From: Paenibacillus sp. Soil766
GTDB taxonomy: Bacteria > Bacillota > Bacilli > Paenibacillales > NBRC-103111
Reading direction: 5' to 3'
NCBI RefSeq assembly: GCF_001428105.1
Contig: NZ_LMSJ01000058.1
Location: 25,558 to 89,557, forward strand
DNA length: 64,000 nucleotides
This document shows, in pieces, positions 24,908-33,081 of this stretch. A program made the position numbers and the translations under genes. The notes under the pieces are model-generated. The model did not search any database, was not told where the DNA came from, and saw only the letters and a list, made by a program, of their open reading frames with translations. Positions within the stretch are counted from its first letter, which is position 1, and the number at the start of each line of letters is the position of its first letter.

Positions 24908-26828
24908 GTTCAGTCTCCTCGGTAGATAATTGTTCTAACAGAGCCGATCTACAAGCCTCATCTAAAGCCGATGCAGTTTTGACGGCGTAGGTCTGCAGCT
25001 CCTTACGAAGTAAGTGCTGCAGTAACGGCAGCCCTTGCACAGGCAGGTTGTATTGCATAAGTTCAGGAGGAAGGAGAAGCTCGTAAACAGGCTCTCTTGT
25101 GGACAATATGGATTCCTTCATTATGTTGGTCAATAACTTGAGCTCTTCGTGCAAAAGAAGACGAGTCTCTGGTCCAACAGGGTAGGTTGGAATATCAGAA
25201 AACAGCTCCATTGAAACTACATCTATCCGCTTCAAGACAGATTCGCGGATGGATTCGGCCAACAGCATTGATTGACTGCTGAATGCCACACTCATATCTC
25301 TGGCATCAATCCGATAGCTGCGAATCTTAAGCATCTCTTCCAGTTGAAAGCGAAAGCTCTCGAATAGACTCGCAGTGGTTTTTTTCCGGGCAAACATATG
25401 CTCCAACCGGCTTAACAACTGCTCCTGGAGCTCTAGCTTTACCGGTAGTTCCCCAGTCTCCATTTGGTCGATGAGAGGTTGGATATCCTGCTCAAGCAGC
25501 GACTCTGTTTGGAGTTCCAGAAAACGTAAGATGAATTTCTTCCGATAAGCCGTCTTCTCCTCTTGAATTAGCTTTTCAATCAGAAGTGGCGTCTTTATCA
25601 TCAGCTGGATACCTGTTAACATGACCAGATACGGCTCAAGTCTATCGTTATACGCACTGACATTAGTTGTATGCGTGGCAATCGATGCCCTCTGCTCCGC
25701 AATAAGACGGACAAGCAGCTCCCTTTCTGTATTGTTGGAAGCGAAAACTGCACGATGGTTAAGCTCCTTCAATGATTGCCTTGCTGTCATTACGGCATCG
25801 TTTGCAGCCTTTTTGTATATGTCTGCCAACTCCCGGAATTCATCTGTCCAATCAACAATACGCTTTTTGCCCTTCGCTAGTTTTTTCAAATGTGCTCCCA
25901 ATTTATCAGGAGCGTATTCCTTTTTGAGCTTAGAAGAATACGCCGCCACACCGCTGCAGGCGATACCACGATCCTTAAGCGTTTTTTTTACAGTGTTAAT
26001 TACCCGCTTGATCTCTTCCGGCAGCTTGACATCAGCTTTGTTCAAGACGATAAATAGCTCGCTATTCGGCTCCAGGCTCTGAAGAAATCGGATATCATCT
26101 TCAGGTATGACACCCTTCTCGATATCGATAACCCAGATAATCGCATCAGCAAGGTTTAGAGCAGCGCGGGCGACTGACTCGTCACGATCAGCTTCACTTT
26201 TATGCTGATCGGATCTAGAGTATCCCGGCGTGTCGAGCACAACATAAGGAAATCCTTTGCCTATCTTAGCCCTAATCAGCAAATGTTGAATCAAAGGAGC
26301 CAGATTCAAACGGTACTTTTGAGCGAAAGCATGCGTAAGAGCCCCTACAGCCTCCTCATCCAAAATAGCTGTGCTACCATAAACATTAACTACCTTACAG
26401 ATCGTCCGACTGTCCGACATGATGTAGGTAGGTACCGATGTTGTTGGTGTCGTATCTACAGGAAGAATATCCTGACCAATAATGGAATTGATCAAATGTG
26501 ATTTGCCCGCGCTGAAGCCGCCACCTATCGCCACCAACAGCTTCCCCGCCACTTCTGGCACTTCGATCCACTGGCCAAGCCGTTCGCAAAGCTCTAGGAG
26601 CTGGGGATAGACCTCCTCACAGACTGGATATGAATATGTCCGGAATTCCTGCAGAAATTGCCACTGCAGCCGCTCTTTAAAATCAATATAAGCCTGCTGA
26701 CTCGCAGTTTGTTGGTCCGACCGGTTTACCAACTCAGAAATAAGTCGGATTCCTAAGTCCCGATCGGAGATATATCGGTTCAGCGGATCGAAGTCCTCTA
26801 GATCATCAAGTTCATCCCATATGGACAA
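24858..26828 (-). CDS. dynamin-like GTPase (second of three)
   Basis: This 656-residue GTPase has P-loop GGFSAGKS (103-110), G2 in TTPTTSVPT (about 126-134), G3 DTPGYS (199-204) and G4 NKAD (263-266). About 100 helical residues precede the head. The C-terminal half is a helical stalk without a strong transmembrane segment. It overlaps the first GTPase by 17 bases and the third by 50, so the three are tightly coupled. FSAGKS and the order of motifs match the dynamin_N domain (PF00350). The G4 motif here is canonical, unlike in its two partners. Confidence 0.85.
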   Translation of the reverse strand: MSIWDELDDLEDFDPLNRYISDRDLGIRLISELVNRSDQQTASQQAYIDFKERLQWQFLQEFRTYSYPVCEEVYPQLLELCERLGQWIEVPEVAGKLLVAIGGGFSAGKSHLINSIIGQDILPVDTTPTTSVPTYIMSDSRTICKVVNVYGSTAILDEEAVGALTHAFAQKYRLNLAPLIQHLLIRAKIGKGFPYVVLDTPGYSRSDQHKSEADRDESVARAALNLADAIIWVIDIEKGVIPEDDIRFLQSLEPNSELFIVLNKADVKLPEEIKRVINTVKKTLKDRGIACSGVAAYSSKLKKEYAPDKLGAHLKKLAKGKKRIVDWTDEFRELADIYKKAANDAVMTARQSLKELNHRAVFASNNTERELLVRLIAEQRASIATHTTNVSAYNDRLEPYLVMLTGIQLMIKTPLLIEKLIQEEKTAYRKKFILRFLELQTESLLEQDIQPLIDQMETGELPVKLELQEQLLSRLEHMFARKKTTASLFESFRFQLEEMLKIRSYRIDARDMSVAFSSQSMLLAESIRESVLKRIDVVSMELFSDIPTYPVGPETRLLLHEELKLLTNIMKESILSTREPVYELLLPPELMQYNLPVQGLPLLQHLLRKELQTYAVKTASALDEACRSALLEQLSTEETERENSKPRDNQQVYSAV

Positions 26829-28464
26829 GAATATTCCTCTTCTCTACGATCTGATTTCGAATCACTTCTAACTCTTCAATCGTTTCCTTCAGATTATTCA
26901 GGAATTGATCGTCGTTCTCTTTAGCTTCCCACTTGTCCTGCTTGGCTTGTTCCAGAGACGCTTTAACATCAGTCTGCCGCTGTGCAAGATCACTCTGCAT
27001 TTGCTGCATGAACTGTTGATTGACTTCCTCCAATGAACGAATAATTTCCGGCTGCAGCTTCTCTAGAATTTCCGGTATGACGTTAGCTTCCAGATGCTCG
27101 CGAATCCGCTTCTCCTGATTCATAAACAACTTGATAATATCAGGTGCGAAGAATAGCAATACCTCCAGCCAAGGTGCAACGATCGCCGTCAGGATCGCTA
27201 CACCGCCGATCATCGCCCGGAATGCTGGATTAGAAATCGTATCTACGAATTTCTCTAGGTAATGGCCTTCCGATTGCTCGAACGAAGAAAGTTCTAGTAA
27301 TTCCTCAATTTCAATGTTCTTTCGGTTAATCTTTTCGTAACTATTGCTGAGAACAGCGCTCACACGGCTCTCGATGGAATGAACAAGTACTGGACGCAAA
27401 ATTTGGTTTAATGTCTTCTTAAATGGCTCTGCACCGCCTTTGACCGAACGGGTCAACGTCTCCAGATTGTCCATTAGCGCAAGACGGACGTCATCCTGAA
27501 TTTCCGTCACCGTCTGGTACCCAAAGGTCTGAGCGATGTTGCGGGACTCGGCTTCTACTTCGTTCTCGAGGTGTATCAAGCTTCGTTCAAACCGTTTTAT
27601 TTTCTCTTCGATCTCAGCAATGTCGAGCGTATGGTGCTTGTAACGGATCTGAAGATCGCGATATACGCGGTCTACTGCTTCCAGTGCTTTCGGCTCCAAA
27701 TGCTTAACCAGCAATTCCGGCTGATTCAAGGATGCCAGTGTATGGTGAAAAGAATCAATATTCCCGGTTTTCGCAGAAACATGACCTACATCTATCGTAT
27801 ATCCAGCAAGATTTTCTGCTGTTTGGGCGGCCAACTTGATGATACTTTCCAAATCAGAAGGTAGCTTCTGGTCCGATTTAGAAATGAGGATGGAGCAATC
27901 CATCTCATACACGTTCAGTTCCTTAAGAAAATCAAGCACCGAGTCCTTCAAGCCATATTCCGACTCAGTGAGGACGAGATAGTAGACGCCATTCCGGATG
28001 TAAGACAATATCGCATTATTGTGTTCTTGCAAAGCGGAGTCAATGCCAGGCATATCGACAAGCACGATATTGTTCAGCTCTTGAAGAGCATCAGAACGTA
28101 AATAGACGTGAATATGGGAGAAATCTTTTGATGTAATTGATTTGATAGACTCCAGCTCAAATGATTCCATCTCTCCATTTTTCTTAAAACCTACGATATG
28201 CTCGTGCGTACCATAGCGCAGTTCAGCGGCAATTGCAGTCTCGGGCAAGAAATCGGTTGGCAGCACATCACGCTGCAGGAAAGTATTGAGCAACGTACTT
28301 TTTCCAGCGTTAAAGGTACCGATTAGTGGAACGAGAATACGGAAATTGATAATTTCAGCTTCAGTTAATTCATTTTGCTCCAGAATGTGGGGAGCTACTT
28401 GGTTTTGCAATCCCTTTTCTTTCACTTGTTCCAGTAAACTTATTAGATTTTCACGGTAATTCAT
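26812..28464 (-). CDS. dynamin-like GTPase with hydrophobic paddle (first of three)
   Basis: This 550-residue GTPase has P-loop GTFNAGKST (49-57), G2 in PETAIAAEL (about 74-82), G3 DMPGIDS (137-143) and a G4-like SKSD (195-198). Around residues 415-450 a hydrophobic stretch (AMIGGVAILTAIVAPW, then VLLFFAPDIIKLF) is placed like the membrane paddle of bacterial dynamins, flanked by long helices. It is therefore the member most likely to insert in membrane. AAGGAG lies nine bases before the ATG. It follows the BrxD-like ATPase gene by 59 bases and overlaps the second GTPase by 17. Confidence 0.85.
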   Translation of the reverse strand: MNYRENLISLLEQVKEKGLQNQVAPHILEQNELTEAEIINFRILVPLIGTFNAGKSTLLNTFLQRDVLPTDFLPETAIAAELRYGTHEHIVGFKKNGEMESFELESIKSITSKDFSHIHVYLRSDALQELNNIVLVDMPGIDSALQEHNNAILSYIRNGVYYLVLTESEYGLKDSVLDFLKELNVYEMDCSILISKSDQKLPSDLESIIKLAAQTAENLAGYTIDVGHVSAKTGNIDSFHHTLASLNQPELLVKHLEPKALEAVDRVYRDLQIRYKHHTLDIAEIEEKIKRFERSLIHLENEVEAESRNIAQTFGYQTVTEIQDDVRLALMDNLETLTRSVKGGAEPFKKTLNQILRPVLVHSIESRVSAVLSNSYEKINRKNIEIEELLELSSFEQSEGHYLEKFVDTISNPAFRAMIGGVAILTAIVAPWLEVLLFFAPDIIKLFMNQEKRIREHLEANVIPEILEKLQPEIIRSLEEVNQQFMQQMQSDLAQRQTDVKASLEQAKQDKWEAKENDDQFLNNLKETIEELEVIRNQIVEKRNILVHMG

Positions 28465-28523
28465 ATTAATCGACTCCTTCTATTCATTGTATTTCAGGTA
28501 AATAAGTTGGCTATGTACTGAAC

Positions 28524-30587
28524 TCATGCTCTTCTTTCTTTTGTGTTGAGCAGCACCGGAGGTCCGTATTTCATATCCAGTAGCGCTAAGTACCACTTGA
28601 CGAAAGAACGTATCAAAGTATTTCCGGCCATCCCATTGTTTTGTAAGAGCTGGTTTACGCTTCTAGCGAGCGTCGAATCAAAAGATTCGCACAGATCATA
28701 GGAATCAGCGTACAATTCAAAGATTCTGGACGCTAGTTCAATCGTTTGATGATCCGTCCACTGACTCAACCTGTAGACGCTGCCTCCTGCTAATGCCGTG
28801 AGGCGCTCCAAGAAAGCATCTCCTGCCGTTGCCTTTCCCACCGCAGAGAAGATTAATGTCACCGGTGAGGGCGGAATCAACCCGCTTTGCTCTACGTAAG
28901 TCAGTATTTCCCTAAGTAAAGCCAGCACACGTTCAAACTGTTTCTTATCCCCATGTGTCTCCACTTCGAATTCGTCAAACGCCACAACCAGACCATCATA
29001 ACCGGATAGACGGCAAAGAATTGCAAGACCCGCCAACGCTTCCAAGAATGAATGCGTCCGCTTGTCCAAGCTTCTGTCGATCAACGACTCAATCTGAAAC
29101 TGTGATTGCCTCAAGCCTGTTTCCACTGCGATATCATGGATTAGGCTCCGTATCGGGAATTCCTCTCCTCCCGAAAAGACGGATTCCAGCTGAAATGCGA
29201 AGTTGTCTAGCTTCCCGAAACGCTGCAATAGCTGAATCGTCTCGAAGTAATCTTTAATTTTGTACATGCCGCTCGAGGGAAAAGAAAGGACATTATGCCC
29301 TCGCTCAATGGCCTTTTCATATAGTGAGATGACAGGGCTCTCATTCGCACCATCCGGAAACTGAAGGTTTCTACAGATGGCGCGGAAGAGCAGGTTCGGT
29401 TCACTCATACTTACACTACGTCCGTCGAGCTCAACCCTGGTAAAGACAGAACCCCTTTTACTGGCGGTATGTCGTAGGACTTCAATCACATGGCTTTTGC
29501 CCGTGCCAAACGGTCCGGTGATCAAATGGATGCCAGGCAAGTTAAGATCAGAACGGCATTGTTCTGCCCATCTTTCAATTTCAGCGTAACCAATCGTTAG
29601 CCGTTCTACATGTCTATGAGGAACTAGGCCAAAACGGAGGGATTCCAGCGATTTTAGCACTGACATATCACCGTTTAAACCGAAATACGGCTCCCATGAC
29701 TCCACCTTCTCATTAGTCAATTGGTCCAGTGAGGCGATCGGGAACCGCCATGCGGCCCTCCTCAAGCCATTCTTTACGATCTGAAGCCGTTGGCCTACTG
29801 CGGGATAAACATCCGCACACCGTTCAAGGAAACCCTTTCGGCTAACAGTAAATACGAGCGTGCCGTTCAGAACACCCGTCGTGCATCCGTCTATCAACCG
29901 ACGAATGACATTGGCGGAAATACGGAGCTTCTCCAAAGCAGTTGACTGCTTGTTATAGACGAAATGGTCCTCCTGTTCGGTCAGAAGGAGTAGGGAACCC
30001 GAGGCATTTAGCATTGTTAAGGCAGAGAATACCGTTTGCAGAATCAACTCAGCATTCTTCTGAGTAAGTGAGCCCTTGACACCGTTCAGTCCGAAACTAT
30101 TAAGCTCAGCCACCGAAACCTTCTCTCCCAGTAAAAAAGATTGAAGCGCTTCGTCCTGAGCTAAGCCTTGCTGTTCCTTCTGGCATAACCACCAAATCGC
30201 ATTCCTAAATCCGGCATGCGGTAGCGAGTGATCCTTCTGAAGCAACATCTCCAGCTCCACTTCACCAACTTCAGCTATTTTGGCAACAATCGCAGGGAAC
30301 GACCTAACCAGAATGCCATTGATGTTGGCCTCCATATTTTTCAATACATACTGCGTAATCTGTTTCCAATCGTTTAACGGTAGGTCGTTTGAAAGTTCCA
30401 CCTCGGTGACTACCAGGCCTTTCCAAAGCGCAAGTTGTCTGATCGATTGAGTTAACACACCCCGTCGCTCTGCATGATCCCCCTCCACAAAACGACATGT
30501 CGCCCCTCCTCTGGATACATAAGCATCAATAAGTTCCTGCTCTACATACTTAAGGTACGAGCTAAAGGCATTTTTTTTTGAGTCCAT
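28524..30587 (-). CDS. tandem DUF2791 (BrxC/BrxD-like) ATPase with one inactive half
   Basis: This 687-residue protein is made of two related halves. The C-terminal half has Walker A GPFGTGKSH (358-366) and Walker B LVVAFDEFE (533-541), as in the DUF2791 ATPases that include BrxD of BREX. The N-terminal half keeps the surrounding family pattern (FVEGDHAERRG at 33-43, then LALWKGLVVTEVELS at 52-66, LLLLTEQED at 199-207, YPAVGQRL at 261-268). It has lost the GxGKS lysine and the acidic Walker B pair, so it should not hydrolyse ATP. It is the first gene of the GTPase operon, with AGAGGA eight bases before the ATG. I infer a sensing or switching role. Confidence 0.75.
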   Translation of the reverse strand: MDSKKNAFSSYLKYVEQELIDAYVSRGGATCRFVEGDHAERRGVLTQSIRQLALWKGLVVTEVELSNDLPLNDWKQITQYVLKNMEANINGILVRSFPAIVAKIAEVGEVELEMLLQKDHSLPHAGFRNAIWWLCQKEQQGLAQDEALQSFLLGEKVSVAELNSFGLNGVKGSLTQKNAELILQTVFSALTMLNASGSLLLLTEQEDHFVYNKQSTALEKLRISANVIRRLIDGCTTGVLNGTLVFTVSRKGFLERCADVYPAVGQRLQIVKNGLRRAAWRFPIASLDQLTNEKVESWEPYFGLNGDMSVLKSLESLRFGLVPHRHVERLTIGYAEIERWAEQCRSDLNLPGIHLITGPFGTGKSHVIEVLRHTASKRGSVFTRVELDGRSVSMSEPNLLFRAICRNLQFPDGANESPVISLYEKAIERGHNVLSFPSSGMYKIKDYFETIQLLQRFGKLDNFAFQLESVFSGGEEFPIRSLIHDIAVETGLRQSQFQIESLIDRSLDKRTHSFLEALAGLAILCRLSGYDGLVVAFDEFEVETHGDKKQFERVLALLREILTYVEQSGLIPPSPVTLIFSAVGKATAGDAFLERLTALAGGSVYRLSQWTDHQTIELASRIFELYADSYDLCESFDSTLARSVNQLLQNNGMAGNTLIRSFVKWYLALLDMKYGPPVLLNTKERRA

Positions 30588-31190
30588 AGTCGCATTCCTC
30601 TTTTAGTTATATCAAATATTTTTCACAACTCACCAAGCAAAGAGTCTTCTTCCAAAACTCTTTACACCTTCCCACGCACTAACAGCAGTGCGCTTTACAG
30701 AGTCCCAAGTATCTCAAACAATTTCTTTAGCAACCGTTCTTACTTTTCGATTACTTATCCTCAAGCTCTGATTTCCATCATTTTTATATCCTATCAAATT
30801 TAATATATATCATACAAAGATGGGACAAAGGATGAAAAAAAAAGCATTCTAGCACAGGAAAGTAATCTATTTCGACATAGATTTACCGAATTCCTCCATT
30901 TTAGGAACACAAGTAGTTCATTAGGCTTATTACCAAAACCCCAAATTCAGCAGTACTTTCTATAGCACTTCTGATCTACGCACTTGTAGGTGAAAAGCAA
31001 ATATACGCCGTTACCGGCGCTTCCAGATAATAATCTTGTATTTGGGGTCATTATTGTAGGAGAGAATAAGGTTAGGATGGTTGATATGTTACTATTATCC
31101 TCAACACACTATTCTTCGATTAAATGTTTGACAACCTCCTTCTTTGCATTCGCATAGCGATGTCAATGGCTTGAAAAAAGGAAATCTCGC
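30588..31190. other. 600-base intergenic region upstream of the dynamin operon
   Basis: No open reading frame with a ribosome site is seen. The region is AT-rich. It has a small CGCCG/CGGCG hairpin at 31007-31020 and a distant CCCCAAAT (30939) / ATTTGGGG (31040) pair that could bound a structured RNA. The operon promoter must lie near 30600-30650 on the minus strand (a TTGGTG and GATATA 17 bases apart is a weak candidate). Confidence 0.4.
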
Positions 31191-31218
31191 TAAAAATTGC
31201 AGACCAATATTCCGATAT
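31191..31218 (+). promoter_or_regulatory. sigma-D-like promoter of the yjfB-family gene
   Basis: TAAA, 16 bases, then TCCGATAT matches the sigma-D (motility) consensus TAAA-N15-GCCGATAA closely. It lies 38 bases before the start codon of a yjfB-family motility gene, which makes it more believable. Confidence 0.65.
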
Positions 31219-31256
31219 AGAAATGGTCAGATACTCAGAAATATAGGAGGAACCTC

Positions 31257-31433
31257 ATGGACATTCCAGCTATGTCAATGTCATTAGCCCAAAACAATTT
31301 ATCCCAAGCAGTTGGAATTAGTGTAATGAAAATGGCGAAAGAGCAAATGGCCGACCAAGGCCAGCAAATGGTTCAAATGATTGAACGCAGTGTACAGCCG
31401 AACTTAGGCGGAAATCTTGATATACGTGTGTAA
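31257..31433 (+). CDS. yjfB: YjfB family putative motility protein
   Basis: This 58-residue protein (MDIPAMSMSLAQNNLSQAV at the start, PNLGGNLDIRV at the end) matches the YjfB_motility family (PF14070) in length, in the opening MDI, and in the closing LD.RV. Its job is unknown. The B. subtilis gene is in the sigma-D regulon with flagellar genes. An ATAGGAGG ribosome site lies eight bases before the ATG, and a sigma-D-like promoter lies at 31191-31218. It stands alone. Confidence 0.88.
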   Translation: MDIPAMSMSLAQNNLSQAVGISVMKMAKEQMADQGQQMVQMIERSVQPNLGGNLDIRV

Positions 31434-31496
31434 ATCGAAAATAACGAACTGACGTTCCCGAACTCAAACTCATCGATAACCACGATTTACAAGTAA

Positions 31497-31539
31497 ATAA
31501 GGGACCCACGTTCCTCTTCGGAATCGTAGGTCCCTTATT
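31497..31539. terminator. bidirectional terminator between yjfB and uma2
   Basis: AATAAGGGACC pairs with GGTCCCTTATT between two convergent genes. The T runs are short on both sides. Confidence 0.6.
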
Positions 31540-31588
31540 AATCCTCGCTGTCTAGTGCTTTCAGTCTGAACTGCACGAGCTTCTCCTC

Positions 31589-32155
31589 TTATTCTAAGCT
31601 AAATAACGTATTTAGCGGCACCTGCAAATCTTTGAATAGGAAAGAATGGATAGTATCCTGTTCTGTATATAAATGCTGTACCTGGTAGCAGCCATCCTGC
31701 AGCCAGTATACGTGAACTGTTCGATTGCCTGGATCGACAATCCAATACTCCTGTACCCCATATTTCTGATATAAATTGAACTTCTCATTAAAGTCTTTCA
31801 ATGCCGTAGATGGGGATAGCACTTCAATGATTAGAGTTGGAGCACCTTGGCAGCCACTTTTTGCAATCTGATCCTTCGAGCAAACGACTGAGAGATCGGG
31901 CTGGGTGACATGATCGGGCGACTCATAATCTTCACTTTCGCTAAAAAACACATCAAATGGAGCCACAAAAACAAAGCAATTCCGATTCTGCAAAAAAGTC
32001 CGTAGAGCATAATAAAGCTCTCCTACAATATATTGATGCAATGATGTCGGAGCGGGCGGCATATTATAGGGTTTGCCATTAATTAACTCCCATGCTCCGT
32101 CCCATGTCAGCCAATCTTGATAGGTGTGGAATTTCTTCTCATCTGGATTTGACAC
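31589..32155 (-). CDS. Uma2 family endonuclease (DUF820)
   Basis: This 188-residue protein of the Uma2/DUF820 family has the PD-(D/E)XK fold. TQPDLSVVC (about residues 84-92) supplies the acidic residue, and PTLIIEVLSPSTALKDFNEK (about 106-125) supplies the E and K, followed by YGVQEYWIVDPGNRTVHVY. The nuclease core residues are present. The family is abundant in cyanobacteria and some Firmicutes, and its biological role is poorly known. The start is GTG 32155 with AAGGAGG nine bases upstream. It is a single gene, convergent with yjfB. Confidence 0.88.
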   Translation of the reverse strand: MSNPDEKKFHTYQDWLTWDGAWELINGKPYNMPPAPTSLHQYIVGELYYALRTFLQNRNCFVFVAPFDVFFSESEDYESPDHVTQPDLSVVCSKDQIAKSGCQGAPTLIIEVLSPSTALKDFNEKFNLYQKYGVQEYWIVDPGNRTVHVYWLQDGCYQVQHLYTEQDTIHSFLFKDLQVPLNTLFSLE

Positions 32156-32352
32156 GATGTTGGGCCTCCTTCTGATTTTGTTTGGCGTGTACTAATTGTA
32201 GCACGATCAAGTAAGTCGTTGCCAACTTTTACACCGCGGCTCCCTTATATCTGAGCAATAGCCTTAAGATCGTGTAGCCATGTATAAACCAGCGAACTAA
32301 GACCAACATTAACGAAGTTACTTTAACCTCAATTGCCAAAGGAGACTTCGTT

Positions 32353-32991
32353 ATGCAACAGCAAATACAACCCAATTATCAAACGCAAACTACACCGAGT
32401 ACGAACCACGGCGGTCATGAGCTTTTCGATCTACATGAGGTGTTAGCTTGTACGATCAATGTGCTGGACCAATTCATGATGTTTAGACAGTTTGTACAAG
32501 ATAGTGAGCTACTGGACATCCTGGATCGTCAATACCAGTTCACACTTGCTCAGTACAATTTAACCGCTGAGTGTTTCACAACTGGACAAAAGCCAAGCCA
32601 AGAAACATCCACGTATATGATTAGGCAATTATCGGACCCGATCTATGGCATTAAGCCAACTGAGCCGAAAAAGCCAAATCAATCGCTCGCTGATGTGAAG
32701 GATGCTGGAATAAGCGGGCATATGCTAGGTCTGGTCAAAACGCATGCATCGTTGCTAACCATGACAGCCGTGGAAGTGACGAATCCCGTTGTGCGGCGTG
32801 TATTAGCCTCTCAGGTACAAAATTTCATAGAAATGGCTTATGAAATCTTCCTTTATCAAAATAGACTTGCCTACTACCAGGTGCCACAATTAGCAGCTTC
32901 CGATATGCAAAGCATGCTGACAGCATTCGTCCCTGCAACTGGGGCACCACAAATGCCGCCTAATAACAGAGGGGCAGCATCTGTACATTAA
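32353..32991 (+). CDS. CotF-like spore coat protein
   Basis: This 212-residue protein is of the spore coat CotF family (PF07875). HELFDLHEVLACTINVLDQF (about residues 23-42) and the following long helices, ending in FIEMAYEIFLYQNRLAYYQVP, give the ferritin-like helical bundle of the family. A proline- and glutamine-rich N terminus and a PPNNRG tail flank the domain. AAAGGAG lies eight bases before the ATG, and a terminator follows at 33006. It is expected in the spore coat and to be made late in sporulation in the mother cell. Confidence 0.82.
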   Translation: MQQQIQPNYQTQTTPSTNHGGHELFDLHEVLACTINVLDQFMMFRQFVQDSELLDILDRQYQFTLAQYNLTAECFTTGQKPSQETSTYMIRQLSDPIYGIKPTEPKKPNQSLADVKDAGISGHMLGLVKTHASLLTMTAVEVTNPVVRRVLASQVQNFIEMAYEIFLYQNRLAYYQVPQLAASDMQSMLTAFVPATGAPQMPPNNRGAASVH

Positions 32992-33005
32992 CTAGCAGCT
33001 TGTAT

Positions 33006-33054
33006 AGCCCAGCATCGGCCCTGAGGCCGCTGTTTGGGCTTTCTCGTATTTTTT
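33006..33054 (+). terminator. terminator of the CotF-like gene
   Basis: AGCCCA and CGGCC pair with GGCCG and TGGGCT, then TTTCTCGTATTTTTT follows. The T-rich end reaches to the start of the next gene's leader. Confidence 0.75.
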
Positions 33055-33081
33055 AGCCAGGGATTTGGAGGTCGATCACTT

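Noticed and set aside
20445..30587. Operon is simply an Eleos (LeoA/LeoBC) system or a partial BREX
   Set aside because: Eleos as I recall it has only dynamin-like Leo proteins. No BREX methylase, PglZ or BrxL is present. The combination with a tandem DUF2791 ATPase and two hydrophobic proteins differs.
30588..31190. A small gene or tRNA in the 600-base gap
   Set aside because: There is no frame with a ribosome site and no cloverleaf. Only weak inverted repeats are present.
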